From Tenericutes bacterium HGW-Tenericutes-1 (GTDB taxonomy: Bacteria > Bacillota_I > Bacilli_A > Izemoplasmatales > Hujiaoplasmataceae): DNA of 64,000 nucleotides. Location of the stretch: assembly GCA_002839155.1 (NCBI GenBank), contig PGXM01000012.1:1-64000 (forward strand), given 5' to 3'. The notes under the pieces were generated by a model, which was not told the origin of the DNA, searched no databases, and saw nothing but the letters and a program-made list of their open reading frames with translations. This document shows positions 57,723 through 64,000 of this stretch, piece by piece; the first letter of the stretch is position 1, and every line of letters starts with the position of its first letter. Position numbers and translations under genes: made by a program.

Positions 57723-60317
57723 CTATAATTCTTTTCTTAAAATCATTTGAATAAATGTTTCAGCTAATGTCGGATCGAACTGCGTTCCAGAAAATTTTCT
57801 AATTTCAGCTAACGCTTGTTCTTTTGTCATCGTTTCGCGGTACGGTCTTTTAGAAGTCATCGCATCGTAGGCATCTGCTAAAGCAATCATTCTCGCTTGA
57901 ATTGAAATATTATTCCCCTTTAATTTCCTAGGATAGCCAGTCCCATTCCATTTTTCTTGATGTTCTAAAACATAAATTGACATCTTTGAAAACTCATTGA
58001 CAGAAGATAAGATTCTAAATCCAACTTCAGGATGTTTCGCAATCTCTTTCCATTCTAAGTCGGTGAGTTTTCCTTCTTTATTCAGGATGACTTCAGGAAT
58101 ACCAATTTTGCCAATATCATGAAGTAATCCTGCAACTTCGATTTCTTTAATATCATTATCATCCCAGTAGAGTTCTTTAGCGAATTCAGCGCAGATTTTA
58201 CTAACACGTTTAGAATGATAGAGTTCTCTATCGTTTTTAGCATATAATGCGTTCATCACCACATCGATGGTTTTACTCTTTTGAGACGAATTCTCCGTAA
58301 TTTTATGTCGGTACATATGATTTTCTGCTTCAGTTAATATTTCACGAATATTATTTGTAACATCAGTGACGACTTCAAACCCCATGGCCATTGAAACGGT
58401 GATGGGTTCAAACTGTTTAAATGAGAAAGATTCTTTCAAATGCGTTATCATTGATAAGCCTTCTTCATATTTCATCTTCGGAAATGCCATGACAAATTCA
58501 TCACCACCATAGCGGAAGATTAATGCGTCTTTTGGACAATATTCTATTAATTGTTTAGCAAACGATATTAATAGTTGATCCCCAGCCGCGTGTCCAAAGG
58601 AATCATTGATTAATTTGAGACCATTAACGTCTCCCATCATGAGCGTTAATGGTAGATTTTCTTCTTTTAATAGTTTGTTTATTTCAATGTCAAAAGCACG
58701 GTAATTATATAATCCCGTTAAAGAGTCATGAAGACTAGCATATAAGATCTCTTCTTGACGTTGCTTCATAAAAGAGATATCTCTAAAGATTAAAACAACA
58801 CCATCCAAATTGTGGTCCTTATCAAAAATCGGTGATACGGATCCTGAGATTGGAATCGCTTTATCATTCTTCAATTTTAATGTCGCACAATCACTAAGTT
58901 CTTCCGTTCGTGCCCCCTGAATTACCCGATGCACGACGTGAATGGCTTTATTCAAATCGCAATCTTCATGAATTCTCATGAAATTTTCGATTGGTAATTT
59001 ATAGACCTTTTCAATCGATACTTCAAGCATCTTTTCTGCCGCTTTATTCATTAACAAAATAAGGCCTTGGTTATTACATGAAATAACCGCATCAGCGACA
59101 GATTGAAGGGTTGTTTCCAATAAATCCTTTTGTTTCTTTAAACTGATTTCTAGTAATTTGCGAGCAGTAACCACTTCAGTATAAACTATGATTCCACCGA
59201 TAGTTCCGTCATCTTCATAAAACGGACGACATTCCCAACTGGTCCAATCGATTTTACCGTTTTCATGAACATAAGGATCATCTTTCGCACTTGAAACGAC
59301 GCCTTGCATTGCGAGTTGATGTACTTTTCTCCATTTTTCTGGAAGATCCGGAAAAACATCATAATGATTTTTTCCGATTACATCTTCTTTTGAAATGCCA
59401 TATTCATCTAAATAATGTTGGCTGACATAAATATAGTTCATATTAAGATCATGAACGGCGACACCTCCATTGTTATGCTCAATGATGTATCGCATTAAAT
59501 TCATGGAATGATTGAGTTTCTTTTGAGATAAGACCCGTTCGGTCATGTCGATTCCGACACCGGTAAAGTAAGTTTTACCATTCATTTCTAAAGGAACACC
59601 ATTAAATAACATCGGGATTTTAGAACCATCTTTGATTTTAAGATTGGCTTGAACTTGACCAAATCCGTGGTCATAAATACTTTTAACACCCGCAATAATT
59701 TCAACATAGTCTTCATGATCAAACCATTTTTCTAAAGGCATGTTGGTAAGTTCTTCTTTAGTATACCCTGATATTCCTTCGTGTTTAGCATTCCAAAGGA
59801 TTAATCTTTGTTGATCATCATAGACATAAAGCATTCCAGGAATACTATCAAAGAGTGCTTCTTTAAACCTAAGTTCTTGTTGTAAAAGATACGTTTTTTC
59901 CGCTACCGCTGCTTCAAGTCTTAGTCTTTCAATTTCGTTGTTAGGATTTTTTTCCACAAGTGTTGTGATATCTTGGACAAACGAAACAATTTTTTTCGTT
60001 TTCTCAAATAGAATTGGAAAAGATCTGACTTCAACATTTCTAATCTCGCCACTGGCTAAACGATGTTTAAAGTAGAAAACCTCTCTCTTCAGTTCTTGAG
60101 CGAGTTTCATTTCTTCCTTGATTTGTTCTAGTGATAAAGTATTGATTTCAAGAATCGTCATGGCTAAAAGGCGTTCTCTTGGATAACCATAGAACTGTAT
60201 GGCAGCAAGATTGGCATTTTCTATCCGACCATCACTTGGATTAATGACTAAGACAATGGTAGGATTGTTTTCAAAAAACTCGGAGTAAAATAAAGGTGTT
60301 GAGTTATTCATTGTCAT
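57723..60317 (-). CDS. PAS-GGDEF-HD-GYP cyclic-di-GMP signalling protein
   Basis: 864 residues from ATG 60317 (AGGAGA about nine bases upstream; the in-frame extension to 60389 lacks a site). About four PAS domains fill the first 530 residues (for example ANLAAIQFYGYPRERLL, LILWNAKHEGISGYTKEEL). The GGDEF domain has an intact FRYGGDEFVMAFP, and the HD-GYP domain has HDIGKIGIP and HQEKWNGTGYP. Both synthesis and hydrolysis of c-di-GMP are therefore possible in one cytoplasmic protein; no transmembrane segment is evident. Neighbouring genes give no clue to the signal. Confidence 0.92.
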   Translation of the reverse strand: MTMNNSTPLFYSEFFENNPTIVLVINPSDGRIENANLAAIQFYGYPRERLLAMTILEINTLSLEQIKEEMKLAQELKREVFYFKHRLASGEIRNVEVRSFPILFEKTKKIVSFVQDITTLVEKNPNNEIERLRLEAAVAEKTYLLQQELRFKEALFDSIPGMLYVYDDQQRLILWNAKHEGISGYTKEELTNMPLEKWFDHEDYVEIIAGVKSIYDHGFGQVQANLKIKDGSKIPMLFNGVPLEMNGKTYFTGVGIDMTERVLSQKKLNHSMNLMRYIIEHNNGGVAVHDLNMNYIYVSQHYLDEYGISKEDVIGKNHYDVFPDLPEKWRKVHQLAMQGVVSSAKDDPYVHENGKIDWTSWECRPFYEDDGTIGGIIVYTEVVTARKLLEISLKKQKDLLETTLQSVADAVISCNNQGLILLMNKAAEKMLEVSIEKVYKLPIENFMRIHEDCDLNKAIHVVHRVIQGARTEELSDCATLKLKNDKAIPISGSVSPIFDKDHNLDGVVLIFRDISFMKQRQEEILYASLHDSLTGLYNYRAFDIEINKLLKEENLPLTLMMGDVNGLKLINDSFGHAAGDQLLISFAKQLIEYCPKDALIFRYGGDEFVMAFPKMKYEEGLSMITHLKESFSFKQFEPITVSMAMGFEVVTDVTNNIREILTEAENHMYRHKITENSSQKSKTIDVVMNALYAKNDRELYHSKRVSKICAEFAKELYWDDNDIKEIEVAGLLHDIGKIGIPEVILNKEGKLTDLEWKEIAKHPEVGFRILSSVNEFSKMSIYVLEHQEKWNGTGYPRKLKGNNISIQARMIALADAYDAMTSKRPYRETMTKEQALAEIRKFSGTQFDPTLAETFIQMILRKEL

Positions 60318-60393
60318 GAAATCTAGTCTCCTAATAAATAGTTTAAGGTCGGTCGTTTTCTTATATTGTCGAGTTATTAAAAATATCATTTTA

Positions 60394-60402
60394 ATTATAT
60401 CA
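60394..60402 (-). promoter_or_regulatory. Extended -10 promoter of the GGDEF/HD-GYP gene
   Basis: Minus strand TGATATAAT (60402-60394). The -35 region is poor. It gives a leader of about 70 bases to ATG 60317. Confidence 0.5.
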
Positions 60403-60511
60403 TTACTTTTATGATTGTATGGCGAGATATTGAGAATATCTAGTTAAAAAAATAAATATATTGGGTAAAAAAGGACACAATAAAGTCTTTCGTTAATTTG
60501 TAAAGACAGGC

Positions 60512-60540
60512 TTTCATTAATCATAATTAAGTGATACAAT
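60512..60540 (+). promoter_or_regulatory. Candidate promoter of the two-TM gene
   Basis: TTTCAT (60512-60517), 17 bp, TACAAT (60535-60540) with TG at 60532-60533. AAAGGA precedes the ATG at 60584. Confidence 0.45.
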
Positions 60541-60583
60541 TACTTTATATTACAATAATAGATTTCATTGAAAGGAACCCCTT

Positions 60584-61870
60584 ATGAAAAGAACGAAACT
60601 GATTAAAACACTTAAGAAAATCATCGTTTCAAAACCCTTTATTATTCTCATATGTGTGTTGATTGTTTATTTGTTATTGAAACTCGGTATCGGCGTTAGC
60701 GAACAAGATAGCATCTTAGATTTAATTGAGTTTAACGTTGTTATCAGTGTTGGGATAACAACAGTCGTTGCAGTATTTGTGAATTGGATCTCAAATTATT
60801 TAAATAAATATCTTGAGGAAGGCTTAAAACTAACAGAGAGTTATGAAGCATTGATTAAACGTTACAAGAAAGAAAAATTTATGCCAGGCAAAATTATCAC
60901 AAAACAAAAAGGACTATATGTCGTAAAAGACGTAGATTGTCCTATAGTTGAATTGGCAGATAAACCAAGTTCACTTGACATTATCGTGAACAAAGAAAAT
61001 TTTAAACTTGATCCCATCATCGTCACTAACGCAAATAAACTTATTAGCGCTCATGAAAATTCTAAAATTAACAATAAAGATATTTTGAGATTAGATCATT
61101 TTGATAAAGATGTTAATGGAAAAATCACCTTAGAAATCTCAATGACTAATTTTTATAATACCCTTTTGACTAATCGGGCTATGGACTATGAATTGACTAA
61201 AAAAATGTCCGTTAGAGAGATGTTTGAGTATGGTCCACACTTAAACACATTCAAACTTTCTAAGATGGCAAATGGTGTTGGTGTTTCAAGTATTGTATTA
61301 ACGAAAGATGGATACTATGTGATGTTATATCGAGGGATGAAAAACCCAACAGGAAAACATCAAATAAGCATCTGTAATAGTACTTTAAACTTCTATTTAT
61401 CAAACAAAAATACATTGATTAAAAACGCAGATTCAAGTCAAAAATTGAGTAAAGAATTAACCGATGATTTAATCTATGAAAGCATTCTTAATGGCTTAAT
61501 CGTCAAATTACATTATCCTACAAAAGGCGAATACGCGTTAAGCAAAAAAGACTATCAACTTATAGGGATGGTCAGAAACATCAAAGAAGGCGGAAAGCCT
61601 GAGTTGTTTTATGTTGTTAAAACGAAGTATACAAAACAAGGACTTCTAGATAGAATGAAGCATTGGTATGAAGAAGATTATAATTCAGAGAACAAAGATG
61701 AAGTAAGACCTAAAAAGAAAGAAAACGAAGATACTTACAAAGCTGTTTTCATTAACAAAGAATCCATTGAAAGTTGTTCGCTATATTGTTTAAAAACTGG
61801 TGGAAAACGCTATAATATGCACTTTAACGCTTTATATTTTGTTCAAAAAATAATGACTGATTCAATCTAA
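60584..61870 (+). CDS. Two-TM membrane protein with possible degenerate Nudix-like domain
   Basis: 428 residues, no family recognised with certainty. Two membrane helices lie at about 18-37 and 50-70, then a basic amphipathic stretch, and the remaining 350 residues are soluble. Residues 231-250 (GVGVSSIVLTKDGYYVMLYR) and 324-346 (LIGMVRNIKEGGKPELFYV) have the strand pattern of some Nudix-like proteins. The catalytic Nudix box (GX5EX7REUXEEXGU) is not present; ESILNGLIVKL stands in its place. Probably an anchored binding or sensing protein. Own terminator, no partner gene. Confidence 0.7.
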   Translation: MKRTKLIKTLKKIIVSKPFIILICVLIVYLLLKLGIGVSEQDSILDLIEFNVVISVGITTVVAVFVNWISNYLNKYLEEGLKLTESYEALIKRYKKEKFMPGKIITKQKGLYVVKDVDCPIVELADKPSSLDIIVNKENFKLDPIIVTNANKLISAHENSKINNKDILRLDHFDKDVNGKITLEISMTNFYNTLLTNRAMDYELTKKMSVREMFEYGPHLNTFKLSKMANGVGVSSIVLTKDGYYVMLYRGMKNPTGKHQISICNSTLNFYLSNKNTLIKNADSSQKLSKELTDDLIYESILNGLIVKLHYPTKGEYALSKKDYQLIGMVRNIKEGGKPELFYVVKTKYTKQGLLDRMKHWYEEDYNSENKDEVRPKKKENEDTYKAVFINKESIESCSLYCLKTGGKRYNMHFNALYFVQKIMTDSI

Positions 61871-61887
61871 TTAGAGGTAAATAAGAT

Positions 61888-61919
61888 AAAGGACCCATTC
61901 GTTTGAATGGATCCTTTTT
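61888..61919. terminator. Terminator after the two-TM gene
   Basis: Stem AAAGGACCCATTC/GAATGGATCCTTT (61888-61917, loop GTTT, one C-A mismatch) followed by TT on the plus strand within a T5 run. The reverse side is followed by TTATCTTATTT, so it may act on both strands. Confidence 0.8.
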
Positions 61920-61950
61920 GATATAGAAGAAATGATTAGTTGTTTAGGAA

Positions 61951-63210
61951 TTAAATAACCATTATATCAAAATAGTCGCTATCATTACGATTGCTGATAA
62001 ATATATAAGGGGTTTTACAGACTGAATTATTGCGATATAATAATTTATTAGTTTCATAATCATAGATTTCAAGATATCCTGAAATGCTAAAACCATGAAG
62101 TCCATTGCCAGAAACAACATAATATAATTGATTGTTAATTTGAACAATCCGTATAAATGTTATCAATGTTTCCATTGTCAATTTCGGTAGTTCTTTGATT
62201 GTAACGTTTGATTCACTATCAATGATATAGTAGGTAAAATGATGATTCTCATTTACGATGACATGTGTATTAAAATCACTATCAAAATAAAGTTCACCCG
62301 GGGTTGCGCTCAATAGATTATCAGGAGTTGATTCGTCTCTTAAATCAGATAGAATGAAATGTGTCCACTCAGTTCCATTATATTGAAAGTACCTTGTATA
62401 GTCTCTTGCTGGATTGGGATAGGATTGCCCATATTCATCCTTGCTTGTATCCCTACTCGCAACAACCCTGATTTGGTTAATGCCATTTAATCTTACGTAG
62501 GGATAGAGATTACTATCTCCTTCATAGGTATCAAGGTAGTGTATGATTTCATGTTTTATCCATAGGTCATTTGAAGCATCATAAACATGGACAAACATGA
62601 CGCCATGATAATTACCAAATGCTATAGCTAAATTCCCTAAAGCATCAATATGAGCCCCAACGCGAGGGTTTGATTCTTCTACTATATTTTGGTCATCTGC
62701 CAGAGTATGAGTGTTGATTAGAGATATTACATCTCCCTCTATATGATACGTATATATTTTTACTGATGAATAATAGACACCTTCCACAAGCACTTCTTCA
62801 TAGGTTGTATAATAGATTAAGTTTCTTGTTTCATCAGTTAAGACATTACCATGCATCCATACGGGGATTGAATCAAAGATACTATATGTTCCATCTTCTT
62901 TGATTCGAATCAATTGTAATGTTTTATCATTTCCACGGGCGTTAGGATCAAAACAATTAGAGTTATCGAGATAATAAGTGAAAACATCATTATTTAATCT
63001 TGATAATTTAATTTGATTATCACCCTTCGCCGTTGAAGTGACTTTAAATTCTTCACTCTTGGGTAATATGATATTCACTTCTTCAGTCAATGCATCATTA
63101 ATCATATTTGGTCCATTAGAAGCTAATAAATACAATACTGCACTTGAAATCAGCAACAAACCAAAGATTGATATAAAAATAATTATTATTACTTTCTTCA
63201 ATAGAATCAA
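61951..63210 (-). CDS. Membrane-anchored extracellular protein, function unknown
   Basis: 419 residues. One hydrophobic segment near the start (about 5-29) and a long outer part rich in beta-strand-like stretches and aromatic residues (for example YHGVMFVHVYDAS, YYIIDSESNV, YLEIYDYETNKLLY), which suggests a beta-propeller; I see no catalytic motif. The start is TTG 63210, overlapping the GNAT stop as TTGA, with GGAG upstream, so translation is probably coupled to the acetyltransferase gene. No cysteine-rich or lipobox motif. Confidence 0.65.
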   Translation of the reverse strand: MILLKKVIIIIFISIFGLLLISSAVLYLLASNGPNMINDALTEEVNIILPKSEEFKVTSTAKGDNQIKLSRLNNDVFTYYLDNSNCFDPNARGNDKTLQLIRIKEDGTYSIFDSIPVWMHGNVLTDETRNLIYYTTYEEVLVEGVYYSSVKIYTYHIEGDVISLINTHTLADDQNIVEESNPRVGAHIDALGNLAIAFGNYHGVMFVHVYDASNDLWIKHEIIHYLDTYEGDSNLYPYVRLNGINQIRVVASRDTSKDEYGQSYPNPARDYTRYFQYNGTEWTHFILSDLRDESTPDNLLSATPGELYFDSDFNTHVIVNENHHFTYYIIDSESNVTIKELPKLTMETLITFIRIVQINNQLYYVVSGNGLHGFSISGYLEIYDYETNKLLYRNNSVCKTPYIFISNRNDSDYFDIMVI

Positions 63211-63722
63211 CTCTTCTCCATATAGACGGGAATAAAATCAATGTTATCTAAATCCTCTTGATTGATGAGATGTTTGGGCATTTGACTTCTGACAAATCCA
63301 AGTCTTTCATATAATGAGATAGCTTTTATATTATTTGGATTGGGATCAACCCAAACTTTAATCGCACCTTGTTTGAAAGCTTCTTCAATAGCGTAAGATA
63401 ATGCTTTATAAGCAATACCTCTACCCTGAGCAACCGGTAATAGTTTGATATCTAAAGAAGCATACCCTAATTCATAGATTGAGTAAAAAGTTTCTCCACA
63501 ATAGCCAATAACTTCATCATAGATTGAATAATGGTTGGTCTTGGGTCTTTTATTTTCGATATATTTCAGCCACTTTTGAAGTTTTTCATGAGTTATCCCA
63601 AGTCCATTTGGAAAACCAACAAACTTCATAACTTCACCGCTATTCCATAAAGTAAAGGTATTGTCCAAGTCTTCAAATGAAGTTTCTTTAATAATAATAA
63701 TATGAGTATTGTCTAGTGCCAT
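63207..63722 (-). CDS. GNAT-family N-acetyltransferase
   Basis: 171 residues. The acetyl-CoA-binding motif A is present as LLPVAQGRGIAYKALSYAI (about 94-112), followed by VWVDPNPNNIKAISLYERLG (motif B). It resembles the RimJ/RimL-like group that acetylates small amines, antibiotics or protein N termini. Substrate unknown. Coupled to the following membrane-anchored gene by a TTGA overlap. Confidence 0.88.
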   Translation of the reverse strand: MALDNTHIIIIKETSFEDLDNTFTLWNSGEVMKFVGFPNGLGITHEKLQKWLKYIENKRPKTNHYSIYDEVIGYCGETFYSIYELGYASLDIKLLPVAQGRGIAYKALSYAIEEAFKQGAIKVWVDPNPNNIKAISLYERLGFVRSQMPKHLINQEDLDNIDFIPVYMEKS

Positions 63723-63756
63723 AAGCTAAATGCCTTTCCATATTTTATCTATTAAA

Positions 63757-64000
63757 TTATAATAGTACTTCTTGATTTGTTCCATAAAAGATATCAGAAT
63801 GATTCCCTAATCTTTGACAGATCTTTTCGATTAAATCCCAGTTATCATCAACATCAAATTCATAACTATGACCAAATAAATAAAAGATTTGGGGTTCATC
63901 AGATTTTGAATTTAAGAACTCATCAATGAGTTCAAAAATGTGAGGATATAAATGATGACAGGTGGGTTTAAATCTCAGTAAATCGGTTTGAATTTTAAAA
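63757..64000 (-). CDS. 3' end of a polysaccharide deacetylase-family gene (cut by window edge)
   Basis: Translation of the minus strand from the right edge gives 80 residues ending in TAA at 63759-63757. It includes TCHHLYPHIFELIDEFL, QIFYLFGHSYEFDVDDNWD and IFYGTNQEVLL. The F(Y)L(W/F)GHSYEFD..NNW segment is typical of the C-terminal part of polysaccharide deacetylases of the NodB/CE4 type, which remove N-acetyl groups from peptidoglycan or oligosaccharides. The catalytic N-terminal part lies beyond the window, so activity cannot be judged. The gene ends 34 bases before the GNAT start. Confidence 0.72.
   Translation of the reverse strand, partial: FKIQTDLLRFKPTCHHLYPHIFELIDEFLNSKSDEPQIFYLFGHSYEFDVDDNWDLIEKICQRLGNHSDIFYGTNQEVLL

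Noticed and set aside
1-64000. Genetic code 4 (TGA as tryptophan), as in Mycoplasma
   Set aside because: TGA serves as the stop in several overlapping gene pairs, for example the ATGA junctions of the ecf and hydrogenase operons, and tryptophan is TGG.

Overview
The window looks like a chromosome segment of a low-GC Firmicutes/Tenericutes-type bacterium that uses the standard stop code. TGA is a genuine terminator here: several gene pairs overlap as ATGA, for example ecfT/truA, ecfA2/ecfT, 41408-41411 and 41785-41788. Tryptophan is written TGG throughout. That argues against the TGA-recoding Mycoplasmatales. A full Bacillus-like ribosomal superoperon combined with an NADH-linked [FeFe] hydrogenase, iron-dependent alcohol dehydrogenases and nucleoside uptake suggests a free-living fermentative relative of Acholeplasma, such as the Izemoplasmatales. 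The placement is inference and rests on no database search.

Positions 1-18605: the first bases hold the start of a gene leaving the left edge, possibly an IS3-type transposase. Next, all on the minus strand, is the S10-spc-alpha cluster (rpsJ to rplQ, with secY, adk, map, infA, rpmJ and rpoA). It has a recognisable promoter and a long structured leader in front of rpsJ and a UUCG-loop terminator after rplQ. A separate ecfA1-ecfA2-ecfT-truA unit follows from its own extended -10 promoter.

Positions 18688-33633: a mixed region. It holds a membrane-anchored PI-PLC-like protein coupled to a nuclease-helicase, a DUF4143-type ATPase, an SDR epimerase/reductase, two MFS-type transporters, alanine dehydrogenase, a Fic protein, a YqhD-like alcohol dehydrogenase, a glycerophosphodiester phosphodiesterase and a PH-like membrane protein. 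Most are single-gene units bounded by clear promoters and hairpin terminators. The ATPase and fic genes each carry a promoter flanked by direct repeats.

Positions 33733-42273: a minus-strand operon for a Hnd-type NAD(P)-linked [FeFe] hydrogenase (hndA, hndB, hndC, hndD). Five small signalling-type genes (two DRTGG, two GHKL ATPases, one PHP) lie between hndA and hndB. An ABC binding protein and permease without an ATPase follow. Upstream lie a surface Ig-repeat protein, whose ribosome binding site sits in a terminator-like hairpin, and an arsenic operon (arsR, ArsP-like permease, Acr3, two CxxC thioredoxin-like proteins).

Positions 47178-57618: the most notable unit, a plus-strand operon. 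It encodes a GntR/HutC regulator, a BMP-type nucleoside ABC importer, an isochorismatase-family hydrolase, a PfkB kinase, a uridine-phosphorylase-like enzyme, a BtpA-family TIM barrel, an iron alcohol dehydrogenase and a TrpA-like TIM barrel that keeps both catalytic acids. No deoB, deoC, trpB or other trp gene is present. I read it as a candidate alternative nucleoside-sugar degradation route (phosphorolysis, phosphorylation, possible isomerisation, retro-aldol cleavage, aldehyde reduction).

Positions 57723-64000: a PAS-GGDEF-HD-GYP protein, a two-TM protein with a possible degenerate Nudix fold, a GNAT acetyltransferase coupled to a membrane-anchored extracellular protein, and the 3' end of a probable polysaccharide deacetylase.
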